DNA from: Chloroflexota bacterium
GTDB taxonomy: Bacteria > Chloroflexota > UBA11872 > VXOZ01
Assembly: GCA_022824225.1 (NCBI GenBank)
Contig: JAJEAH010000084.1
Coordinates: 1-64,000 of the forward strand
Reading direction: 5' to 3'
Length of the DNA stretch: 64,000 nt
Part shown: in pieces, positions 1-7,886 of the stretch
Position numbering within the stretch: position 1 is the first letter of the stretch
Layout of the letters: the number at the start of each line of letters is the position of its first letter
Notes under the pieces: generated by a model
What the model was told of the DNA's origin: nothing
What the model saw: the letters and a program-made list of their open reading frames with translations, nothing else
Databases searched by the model: none
Translations under genes and position numbers: made by a program

Positions 1-80
1 ATTCGCCCTTCAACAAGCTCTGGGAGAGCGGCATTCGGAGGAAAAATGATTGTGGACAGACTCTGAGGAGTGGGGCGACA

Positions 81-157
81 TGTCATTCTGAGGAGCGGAG
101 CGACGTAGAATCTAGTGTGGCGAGAACCCTAGATTCCTCGCTTCGCTCGGAATGACA
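81..157. repeat. Long imperfect hairpin repeat (MITE/REP-like)
   Basis: The left arm starts TGTCATTC and ends AATCTAG. The right arm reads CTAGATTCC and ends GGAATGACA, so the ends pair exactly while the middle (GAGGAGCG against GAGCGAAGCGAGG) pairs imperfectly. The same arms recur near 413-517, 45323-45415 and 60633-60735. It looks like a dispersed non-coding palindromic repeat. No transposase is nearby. Confidence 0.7.
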
Positions 158-790
158 ATCGATACACCCTTCGCGCTTCCTCTTCACTCCTACCATCCCC
201 TCGCCCTCTACAACATACAAATGACATTGACTGCCGTTCGGAATGACATTGAGCTGCGCTCGCAACGGTACGTACCAGGGAATTCGTTCACATGTCTCAT
301 TGCTATCGCAAGGTGCATCGGTTCCCGCGACGCACTCCCAAGTACAACATCATTCACCACTCACATTGCTGTCATTCCATACACTGCGTAGCTCGCTCAC
401 ATTGTTGTCATTCCGAACGAAGCGCAGCGGAGTGTCGCTAAGAGCGCGGAATCTAAAGTGCTGAGCCAATTGCGCCGGTTGAGGCACGGGCACGAGATTC
501 CTCGCTGCGCTCGGAATGACAATCGATACACCTTTCGCGCTTCCTCTTCGCTCCACCCGTCTCCCGCTTATTACAACAAACAAATGACATGAGTGTTTCC
601 CTCCCAATGGCATGAGTATTCCGCCCCGCGTGACATGAGCGCCCCGCTCGGTGTGACATGGGCCCTCCGCTTGGTATGACGTGAGCATTTGGCCTATTCG
701 ATGGCATGGCCTCCGGTCTTGCTCCGCGCAATATGGGATTTGGTCCTACAGGTACACAGTGCGACCTACAAATACGTCGCCGCGTACCCC

Positions 791-819
791 TTGTGCGCGA
801 TTGTAAAGCGTGGTATAGT
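791..819 (+). promoter_or_regulatory. Candidate sigma-70-type promoter of the ABC exporter
   Basis: TTGTGC at 791-796 and TATAGT at 814-819 are separated by 17 nt. They lie about 70 nt before the ATG at 887 and point towards it. Both hexamers are one or two bases from consensus. Confidence 0.5.
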
Positions 820-886
820 ATGTAGCCGTTATTGGGAACTCTTCGCAATACATTATAGACTACCCCAGCGTGCAGCGAGGTAACGA

Positions 887-3800
887 ATGGCACAGTCGCA
901 GATGGCTGATTCCCTGAGCACTAGCCGGCGTCTCGCCGGGCTGACCGCGGGCGTGCGCGGTCGTATCGTCTTGGGCGCGCTCTTTGGCATAGGCGCCGTC
1001 GCGACCGGCGTGGCGCGACTCTCCCTATCCGGCACGGCCGTAGCGATGGTATTCGAGGGCAAGCCGTTCATCGAAATCCTGGTCATTCTGATTGGCGTCC
1101 TGGCCCTGCCCATGCTCCGCATCGTCTTCACTATGGCGCAGCAGTTCATCGCCCACGGGACGGCGGCGCGCATGAAGGTCAAGCTCCGGACGGCGCTGTA
1201 TCGGCACATGCTGCGGCTCGGGCCCGGCTACACGCAGAAGCAGCGCACCGGGGAAGTGGTGGTCAAGGCCGTAGACTCCGTGGAACAACTGGAGACGTTC
1301 TTTGGCCGCTATCTGCCGCAACTCGTAGTGGCCGGCGTTGCGCCCCTGGGCGTGCTCATATTCATGGCCATTCTGGATTGGCAGTCCGCCCTCATCTTCC
1401 TCACATTCGCCGTGCTCACCTTCGTGGCGCCTATGTTCTTCCGCCGCGCCACCTACCGCGCCAGCCGCGGCCGCTGGCAGGCAAACCGCAAGTTGAGCGC
1501 CGACTTCATCGACGCCGTCCAAGGACTCGCGACGCTGAAGATCTTCGGACGCAGCGGCGAGTGGGGACGCATGCTCGCCGGCCGCGCCCAGTCGCTTTCC
1601 CGCATGACGATGAAGGTGCTGGGCATCAACATCGCCGCCGGCGGCGTCAGCATGCTCTTCATGAACGTAGGCGCGGCGTCGGTGCTCGCCTGGGGTGCCG
1701 TGCGCGTCGACCAGGGAACGCTGGGGCTCACGCCGCTCATGATCGTGCTCTTCCTCGGGGTCGAGATCTTTCGTCCCTTGCGGGAACTCAACCAGCTCTA
1801 TCACACCGGCTTGCTCGGCACGTCGTCGGCAATCGGCATGTTTTCGCTGATGGATGAAAAGCCGGAAGTCAAGGACGTTGCCGATAGGGATTCATCCACA
1901 ACGGCTGCGGTAGGGACCGCTGCCCCGGTCGCCGCAGCATCCCTCGTACCCAGCGTGAACTTCGAGCATGTCACGTTCACATATGAGACCGGCGACCGCC
2001 CGGCGCTGCAGGACATGTCCTTCAACGTGCCCGCGGGCACAACGCTGGGCATTGTTGGGCCGTCCGGCGCAGGCAAGACGACGGTGACCAACTTGCTCCT
2101 GCGGTTCTTCGATCCGCAGAGCGGGCGCATCCTCCTCGGCGGCCACGATATTCGGGAGTTGCCGCTGGACACGCTGCGGCGGCAGGTCTCCATCGTGGCG
2201 CAAGACACGTACCTCTTCCACGGCACGGTGTTGGAGAATATCCGTCTCGCCCGCCCCGAAGCGACAGACGAAGAGGTGCTGGCGGCAGCGCGCGCCGCGA
2301 ATGCCCACGAGTTCATACCCAAGCTCCTGAACGGCTACGACACTATCATTGGCGAACGCGGCCAGAAGCTCTCCGGCGGTCAGCGCCAGCGCCTGGCTAT
2401 CGCTCGGGCGATCCTCAAGGACGCGCCCATCCTCATCCTGGACGAAGCGACGTCCCACGTGGACAGCGGCAACGAGGCGGTGATCCAGGAAGCTTTGGAG
2501 CGGCTGATGCAGAGCCGCACGACCATCGTCATCGCGCACCGCCTTTCAACGGTGAGCGGCGCAGACCAGATCATCGTGCTTGACCAGGGCGCGCGTGTGG
2601 AACGCGGCACACACAGCGAACTCATGGCCCATGACGGCGTGTACGCCCGGCTGGTGGCGGCGCAATCGCGGCTGCCCGCCGACGCCGACGCCGAGACAAA
2701 CGGCGCGCCCGTCGCCGCCGTGGCTAACGGCGGTACCGCCGGCCGCGCGAAAGCCGCCGCCCTGGCAGCTTCCGGCGCCGAGACGGCAACTGCCGACAAC
2801 GAAGGCGAACGCTTCCTGCGCGGCGGCAACCACGCCAAGCCCATCGAGCCGGTGTCCATCGGCGCCATGGAGACGAGCGTGCGCCTGATGCGGCTCATCC
2901 GCCCGGAGTGGCTTGAGTTCGCCATCACGGTGGGCAGCGGCCTGATCAAGGCCGGCGCCGGCATTGCGCTTGGCGTCGCCAGCGCCATCCTTGCCGGCCG
3001 GGTCGCCACCGACGCCGGTCTGGGCCCCATGGTTCCCATTGTGCTCGCTTTGGCCGTTACCGTAGCGCTCTTCACGTGGATTGAATCGTGGATATCCCAT
3101 GACATGGCCTACCGCATCCTGGCCGACATGCGCGTCAAACTCTTCGACACCCTGGACCGTCTGGCGCCGGCGTACATGTACAGCCGCCGCAGCGGCGACC
3201 TGACCAGTATCGTGACCTCGGACATCGAAACGGTGGAGTCGTTCTTCGCCCATGCCGCCGGACCCATCCTCGTGGCTATCATGGTGCCGCTGGTGGCGCT
3301 GGGCTTCCTGCTCAACATGTCGTGGCTGCTGGCGCTGGCGTTGGTGCCGTTCCTCATTCTCGTGGCGCTCAGCCCGCACTACATTGGCCGCCACACCGAT
3401 AGGCTGGGTAATCGCCTGCGCAGTGAACTTGGCGAGGTGAACGCCCACATGGCCGACAGCGTCCAAGGCCTGCGCGAAGTGATCGTCTTCTCCCAGGATA
3501 ACCGGCGCTTGCAGGAAATCCACGACAAGAGCGCGGAGCTCACGGGCCTCCAAGTCCGCTACGGGAAGCAACTCGGCTTCCAGCAGGGCGCCATCGAGGG
3601 CATCCAGGCGGTGGGCGCGCTGGCCGTGCTCATGCTTGGCGCCTTTCTGGTGCAGAACGGCGGCCTGGCCGCCGCGGCCCTGCCGGTTGCCACCATGCTC
3701 GCCCTCACCTGCTTTGCGCCGGTGGCCGAAATTGCCCGCATTGTCAAGGAGTTGGCCAACGCCTTTGGCTCCGGCCGCCGCGTCTTTGCCGTGCAGGACG

Positions 3801-4582
3801 AACCGGCGCCGGTGGCAGACGGACACGCCGTCGCGCCGGGCGGGGACGCCGCCCCGTCGGTGACGTTCGACGACGTCTGGTTCAACTACGGGCCTGGCGA
3901 ACCTCAGGCCTTGAGCGGCGTCTCATTTGCCGTCGACGCCGGGCAGACCGTCGCAATCGTGGGTCCCTCCGGCGCGGGCAAGACCACGGTGGCGCACTTG
4001 CTCATGCGTTTCTGGGACCCACAGAAGGGACGCATCACCCTCGGCGGCCACGACCTGCGCGACTTCTCCCTGGATGACCTGCGCAGCCGCGTCTCGTTGG
4101 TTTCCCAGGATATCTACCTATTCAACATGAGCATCCGGGAGAACTTGCGCCTGGCGCGACCGGACGCCACCGACGAGGAGATCGAAGCGGCTGCCAAGAT
4201 GGCCAGCGCCCATGACTTCATTCTCCGCTTCCCCGATGGCTACGATTCCGTTGTCGGCGAACGGGGCACGTCTATCTCCGGCGGGCAGCGGCAACGCCTG
4301 GCCATCGCCCGCGCTCTGCTCAAGCAGGCGCCCATCCTCATCTTGGATGAAGCGACGTCTCACTTGGATACCGAGAACGAGCGTGAAGTGCGCGGCGCAA
4401 TCACCGAACTCATGCACAACCGCACAACCCTCGTCATCGCGCACCGCCTCTCGACGGTGCGGGATGCGGACAACATCATCGTCCTGGACGAAGGATACGT
4501 GGCGCAGCAGGGCACCCACCACGACCTCGTGGACGCTGAGGGCACATACGCCCAACTCGTGCGGGTTCAGGTGCGAATCTAA
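887..4582 (+). CDS. Fused full-length ABC exporter (two TMD-NBD halves)
   Basis: This 1231-residue protein contains two complete type-IV ABC exporter halves in one chain. The first membrane domain spans roughly residues 20-310. NBD1 has Walker A GPSGAGKTT near 391, signature LSGGQRQR near 495, Walker B ILILDEAT near 515 and H-loop IAHRLS near 550. A low-complexity Ala/Gly linker (about 595-655) leads to the second membrane domain (about 660-960) and NBD2 (Walker A near 1024, signature ISGGQRQR near 1131, Walker B with DEAT near 1150). Both sites look catalytically complete. Most bacterial heterodimeric exporters (CydDC, TmrAB type) are two genes; here they are fused. Substrate cannot be told. 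The ATG at 887 follows GAGGT, with a promoter at 791-819. Confidence 0.9.
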   Translation: MAQSQMADSLSTSRRLAGLTAGVRGRIVLGALFGIGAVATGVARLSLSGTAVAMVFEGKPFIEILVILIGVLALPMLRIVFTMAQQFIAHGTAARMKVKLRTALYRHMLRLGPGYTQKQRTGEVVVKAVDSVEQLETFFGRYLPQLVVAGVAPLGVLIFMAILDWQSALIFLTFAVLTFVAPMFFRRATYRASRGRWQANRKLSADFIDAVQGLATLKIFGRSGEWGRMLAGRAQSLSRMTMKVLGINIAAGGVSMLFMNVGAASVLAWGAVRVDQGTLGLTPLMIVLFLGVEIFRPLRELNQLYHTGLLGTSSAIGMFSLMDEKPEVKDVADRDSSTTAAVGTAAPVAAASLVPSVNFEHVTFTYETGDRPALQDMSFNVPAGTTLGIVGPSGAGKTTVTNLLLRFFDPQSGRILLGGHDIRELPLDTLRRQVSIVAQDTYLFHGTVLENIRLARPEATDEEVLAAARAANAHEFIPKLLNGYDTIIGERGQKLSGGQRQRLAIARAILKDAPILILDEATSHVDSGNEAVIQEALERLMQSRTTIVIAHRLSTVSGADQIIVLDQGARVERGTHSELMAHDGVYARLVAAQSRLPADADAETNGAPVAAVANGGTAGRAKAAALAASGAETATADNEGERFLRGGNHAKPIEPVSIGAMETSVRLMRLIRPEWLEFAITVGSGLIKAGAGIALGVASAILAGRVATDAGLGPMVPIVLALAVTVALFTWIESWISHDMAYRILADMRVKLFDTLDRLAPAYMYSRRSGDLTSIVTSDIETVESFFAHAAGPILVAIMVPLVALGFLLNMSWLLALALVPFLILVALSPHYIGRHTDRLGNRLRSELGEVNAHMADSVQGLREVIVFSQDNRRLQEIHDKSAELTGLQVRYGKQLGFQQGAIEGIQAVGALAVLMLGAFLVQNGGLAAAALPVATMLALTCFAPVAEIARIVKELANAFGSGRRVFAVQDEPAPVADGHAVAPGGDAAPSVTFDDVWFNYGPGEPQALSGVSFAVDAGQTVAIVGPSGAGKTTVAHLLMRFWDPQKGRITLGGHDLRDFSLDDLRSRVSLVSQDIYLFNMSIRENLRLARPDATDEEIEAAAKMASAHDFILRFPDGYDSVVGERGTSISGGQRQRLAIARALLKQAPILILDEATSHLDTENEREVRGAITELMHNRTTLVIAHRLSTVRDADNIIVLDEGYVAQQGTHHDLVDAEGTYAQLVRVQVRI

Positions 4583-4683
4583 CGCCACCGGCGCATTGGC
4601 TCCACGCCGGGCGGACGCGACCGGGCACAGAGTCGTATCCGGTCGCGCCTGCGCGCTCTGCGGGCGCCGTTGCGCGGCAGTGG

Positions 4684-4713
4684 TTGCGGCAAGGCCTCAC
4701 CACGACATATAAT
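4684..4713 (+). promoter_or_regulatory. Sigma-70-type promoter of tRNA-Leu
   Basis: TTGCGG at 4684-4689 and a perfect TATAAT at 4708-4713 are separated by 18 nt, about 80 nt before the tRNA. It could also feed the rpsF-ssb-rpsR genes downstream. Confidence 0.65.
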
Positions 4714-4792
4714 GTTGGCAGGTAGTCAAGGACCTGTGTCCCTGCTTTGGGAGTGGGCAAGCATTGCCCACAAAGAGCGATGCGTCTGGCGA

Positions 4793-4880
4793 GCCGAGGT
4801 GGCGAAATGGAAGACGCATGGGACTTAAACTCCCAGGAGCTTTAACGCTCGTGCCGGTTCGACTCCGGTCCTCGGCACCA
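4793..4880 (+). tRNA. tRNA-Leu (anticodon UAA)
   Basis: The acceptor stem GCCGAGG (4793-4799) pairs with CCTCGGC (4870-4876), followed by A and an encoded CCA (4878-4880). The anticodon stem is TGGGA/TCCCA around the loop CTTAAAC, giving anticodon TAA, which reads UUA. The long variable arm (around GAGC/GCTC) and the TTCGACT T-loop fit a class II leucine tRNA. The strand is fixed by the fold. Confidence 0.95.
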
Positions 4881-4979
4881 CGTATTCACCTTTCTGCTTT
4901 CGGCGCTCGCGAACGCGGCCACACGTAGGCCGGGCGCGGGTGGAGACCGGAGGCAAACCCAGAGGAAGGACTGCTTTGC

Positions 4980-5333
4980 ATGCGCTTGTACGAGCTTGTC
5001 GTCATCTTCCACCCGGAGATCGACCCCGACGCCCTCGCAACTCTCTCCGAACGCATCGAGGGCACCATCACCGAACACAACGGTGAGATCGTTGCCAAAC
5101 AGACGTGGGGGCGCAGACGGCTGGCCTATTCCATCAAGCACCTGAACGACGGCTACTACGTGCTGTGGCACTTCCGCGCCCATTCCCCGTCGCTGGGCCA
5201 CGACTTGGACAGCCTCTTCCTCATTTCGGAGCCCGTCATTCGCTACATGACGGTCCGCGCCGAGGGTCTGCCGCCGCTGACGCCGGACCGAGCGCCGGAA
5301 CCCGCCGCAGAAGAAGCTCGTGAGGAAGCATAG
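4980..5333 (+). CDS. rpsF: 30S ribosomal protein S6
   Basis: At 117 residues this is normal for S6, a primary component of the small-subunit platform that binds 16S rRNA together with S18. It starts MRLYELVVIFHPE, has the WGRRRLAYSIKH segment typical of the family, and ends in an acidic Ala/Glu tail. It is followed 2 nt later by ssb and then rpsR, the conserved bacterial rpsF-ssb-rpsR order. The ATG at 4980 follows AGAGGAAGGA with good spacing. It lies 100 nt behind tRNA-Leu and may be co-transcribed with it. Confidence 0.97.
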   Translation: MRLYELVVIFHPEIDPDALATLSERIEGTITEHNGEIVAKQTWGRRRLAYSIKHLNDGYYVLWHFRAHSPSLGHDLDSLFLISEPVIRYMTVRAEGLPPLTPDRAPEPAAEEAREEA

Positions 5334-5335
5334 CC

Positions 5336-5770
5336 ATGGCCGGACTCAACAAGGTAATGCTCATCGGACACCTGGGCCGCGACCCGGAGTTACGCTACAC
5401 AGCCAGCGGCGCCCCAGTATGCGATTTTTCGATGGCGGTGAGCCGCCGGTATAGCACCCGCGACGGTCAACAACACGACGAAACCGAGTGGTTCCGGGTC
5501 ACCGCCTGGAACCGATTGGCGGAAATCTGCGCCAACTACCTTACCAAGGGGCAGCAAGTCTACATCGAAGGCCGCGTGAAGCTCGACCGCTGGACCGGGC
5601 AAGACGGCCAGGAACGCTCAACCTTGGCCGTCACCGCCTTCGAAATGCAGATGCTCGGCTCGCGGCGCGATCAGTCCATGTCCAGCGACGCCGGAGAAGA
5701 AACAGGCGCGCCCGCGGGCCCTGCCGCAAACGAGGAAGAACAGATCGATCCCGACGACTTGCCGTTCTAA
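5336..5770 (+). CDS. ssb: Single-stranded DNA-binding protein
   Basis: At 144 residues this has one OB fold (about residues 1-110) with the family hallmarks: LIGHLGRDPELRY near the start, TEWFRVTAWNRLAE in the middle and GQQVYIEGRVK. A flexible acidic linker follows, ending in the DPDDLPF tip that recruits replication and repair enzymes. It coats ssDNA during replication, recombination and repair. It lies between rpsF and rpsR, 2 nt after rpsF, so the three are surely one transcript. Confidence 0.97.
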   Translation: MAGLNKVMLIGHLGRDPELRYTASGAPVCDFSMAVSRRYSTRDGQQHDETEWFRVTAWNRLAEICANYLTKGQQVYIEGRVKLDRWTGQDGQERSTLAVTAFEMQMLGSRRDQSMSSDAGEETGAPAGPAANEEEQIDPDDLPF

Positions 5771-5829
5771 GGCATGCCGACGCGATCACAATAGCATTTG
5801 ACCCGCACAACACACATCGAGGAAAACTG

Positions 5830-6180
5830 ATGATCAATCGAGATTCACGCGGCCCCCGCAGCGGCCCGCCGGGACGCGGCGGCGGCGGTTCGGGCCGGTT
5901 CGGCGGCCAGGGGGGCCGCTTTGGTTCACGGCGGCGCGGCCCGGGCGGCCGGGGCCCCAGGCGACGCCGCTCCTGCTACTTCTGCGGCAACGCCATCAAG
6001 GTCATCGACTACAAGAACGTCGATCTCCTGTGGAACTACCTGGACGACCGGGAGAAGATCGTCGGCCACCGCCAGAGCGGCACGTGTTCCAAACACCAAC
6101 GCCGCTTGGCCATAGCCATCAAACGCGCGCGCACGGTGGCGCTGCTGCCCTATACGCCGGAGCAGGCCCGCCTGCGCTAG
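5830..6180 (+). CDS. rpsR: 30S ribosomal protein S18
   Basis: This 116-residue protein has a Gly/Arg-rich N-terminal extension (about 45 residues) before the S18 core, which contains KVIDYKNVDLLWNYL and the HQRRLAIAIKRAR helix. A CYFC pair and a later C-x2-H (TCSKH) form a zinc-binding-type S18. The frame is open far upstream, but ATG 5830 with GAGGAAAA just before it is the real start; the upstream part overlaps ssb. S18 docks with S6 on the small-subunit platform, consistent with the shared operon. The Gly/Arg tail is longer than in most S18 proteins. Confidence 0.95.
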   Translation: MINRDSRGPRSGPPGRGGGGSGRFGGQGGRFGSRRRGPGGRGPRRRRSCYFCGNAIKVIDYKNVDLLWNYLDDREKIVGHRQSGTCSKHQRRLAIAIKRARTVALLPYTPEQARLR

Positions 6181-6432
6181 GCGGGGCCGCCGGTAGCGCC
6201 GGCCCGCACAGGCTGCCGGGCAGTGGCAGCCGCGGGTGGGATAGAATGAAGGCTCTGCGGCGCGGGGACCCGGTCCGGCGGGCCGCTGGCATTCTTCGGT
6301 AGGCCGAGCACACTATTCCCCACACCGCCGCCTGCTTTTCGGCTCCGGCGCGCACGGCCGCTGCGCAATGGCGGCGGCGCACAGCGCCCGCCACCCGCCG
6401 CACCCTTTTTCCGCACACATCAAGGTCTATCT

Positions 6433-7812
6433 ATGCCACGCAGAAGGTCCGGTTCGTCACGCCGCCGCGCCCAGCGCATCATCGCCCGCCCGATGGAGCA
6501 TCCGTCGGAAGAGGGAGAACCCCTCATCTTCGGGTGGGGCGCCCACCTCTCGCGCCGCGAGAAAGACACGCTGAGGCGACGGGCGATCATGGCCGGCGCC
6601 GGCTTCGTGGCCTCCCTCATCATCCTGATCCTGCTCTTCGCCTATCTCAGCGAGTTTCTCTTCCAGGCCCGCGCTACCGTGGCGCGCGTTGGGAATACCA
6701 GTATCTCCGCCGACGAGTTTTCCACCGAGTTGGGCACGGAACTCGCCCATCGCCTCTACTTCACGCGGCAGGTGCAGCTCATCTTGCCAAAGCTCGTGGC
6801 CGAAGCAGTGGATGACCCCGCCAGGTTGAGCAATGCGGCGAGCCGCTTGCTGGCGGAACAGGAGCGGCAGTTGCAGTTCCTGCCCAGCTCCGCATTGGAG
6901 CAGATGATCGACGTCGTCATCATTCGACAAGAGGCGGCCGCGCGCGGTTACACTTACACCGAGGCTGAACGCGAGGAAGCCACGGAGAACTACCTGGCGG
7001 AATTCGACGAAATCCAGGTACGCGAGCGCATTCTGTCGTTCATTCCACCACCGCCGTCCGACGTGCTGGAGGTGACTCCTCTCACCGCGGATGAGGAAAT
7101 CCGGCAGTCGGATGAAATGCTGATGCGCGCCGAACTCGCCCGCCTGCAATCCGCCACGCCGACGCCGGTACCGCCCACACCCACGCCCACGCCCGAGCCA
7201 GTGACGCCCACGCCCCTGGCGCCAACGCCCACACCGGTCGTGGATGCCCGCATAGACGCCTACCTCGCGGGGACAGGCATGACCCGCGAGACATTCGAGG
7301 ACCGGGTGCAGTATGCCTGGTGGCGCCAACAGCTGGAGCAGGAGACCATCGCCGCCGTGCCTACCAGCGGCCCCCAAGTCCGCGCCCGCCACATTCTGCT
7401 GACGAGTGAGGAAGACGCCGCGCTCGCCAAAGAGCGGCTGGACGCCGGCGAGGACTTCGGCGAACTCGCGGCGGAAATGTCGCTGGATACCGGCACGAAG
7501 GAACAGGGCGGCGACCTGGGCTGGTTTCCCAAAGGCGTGATGACGCCAACCTTCGAGGACGCGGCCTTTGCGCTGGAGCCGGGCCAAATCGGCGAGCCAT
7601 TCCAGTCGCCGTTCGGCTTCCACATCATCGAGGTCTTGGAGCGCGCGGAGGACGTACCGCTGGCGCCGGAGGTGCTCACCCAGTTGCAGCTTCGAGCCTT
7701 CAGCCAGCTTCTCGGCAATAGCAAGGAAGCGCTGAACGTGACGCGCATGTTGACCCAGGAAAACGTCGCCTGGGCACAACGCCACATGCCCTCCCCACCG
7801 GAAACCCAATAA
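6433..7812 (+). CDS. Membrane-anchored PPIC-type (parvulin) foldase, PrsA/SurA-like
   Basis: This 459-residue protein has a basic cytoplasmic N-terminus, one transmembrane helix (about residues 52-77) and a SurA_N-like helical region (about 80-230). A Pro/Thr spacer of repeated TPTP units (about 235-275) interrupts the chaperone part. A PPIC rotamase domain follows (about 310-425), with RARHILL, EQGGDLGWF and PFGFHIIEVLE. It would catalyse prolyl isomerisation and chaperone secreted proteins outside the cytoplasmic membrane. The same kind of Pro/Thr spacer occurs in the HtrA protease at 11693, suggesting that both act in the same envelope space. No clear ribosome site precedes the ATG, so the start is less certain. 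Confidence 0.85.
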   Translation: MPRRRSGSSRRRAQRIIARPMEHPSEEGEPLIFGWGAHLSRREKDTLRRRAIMAGAGFVASLIILILLFAYLSEFLFQARATVARVGNTSISADEFSTELGTELAHRLYFTRQVQLILPKLVAEAVDDPARLSNAASRLLAEQERQLQFLPSSALEQMIDVVIIRQEAAARGYTYTEAEREEATENYLAEFDEIQVRERILSFIPPPPSDVLEVTPLTADEEIRQSDEMLMRAELARLQSATPTPVPPTPTPTPEPVTPTPLAPTPTPVVDARIDAYLAGTGMTRETFEDRVQYAWWRQQLEQETIAAVPTSGPQVRARHILLTSEEDAALAKERLDAGEDFGELAAEMSLDTGTKEQGGDLGWFPKGVMTPTFEDAAFALEPGQIGEPFQSPFGFHIIEVLERAEDVPLAPEVLTQLQLRAFSQLLGNSKEALNVTRMLTQENVAWAQRHMPSPPETQ

Positions 7813-7886
7813 CGCCGCGCCGCACGCCGGGATCTTGGCGCGGCCACGGCTGACCCCTTCAGCACGGTGGGCATACCCAACACCGG

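Larger units (their letters stand above)
1..886. repeat. Repeat-rich intergenic region without a gene
   Basis: No convincing coding frame is present. The stretch holds two imperfect long hairpins built from a motif that begins TGTCATTC and reaches AATCTAG (about 81-157 and 413-517). It also holds two copies of an about 80-nt element running from GGAATGACAATCGATACAC to ACAAATGACAT (149-227 and 513-590). The same element recurs at about 60984-61063. Short frames across it translate the repeat itself and are not genes. The last 100 bases carry the promoter of the ABC exporter. Confidence 0.75.

Noticed and set aside
83-893. Several small open frames with a CHSERSEESR-like peptide near both ends of the window
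   Set aside because: They are translations of the dispersed hairpin repeat (TGTCATTC...), occur in several frames and orientations, and have no ribosome sites. The same peptide string would appear wherever the repeat is.
1025-3826. Long antisense frames opposite the ABC exporter (259, 241 and 426 residues)
   Set aside because: High GC keeps antisense frames open; they lack family motifs and are rich in His/Arg/Gln/Gly. The exporter frame carries all motifs.
6457-7809. 450-residue frame antisense to the foldase
   Set aside because: No domain or ribosome site; it mirrors codon bias of the real gene.
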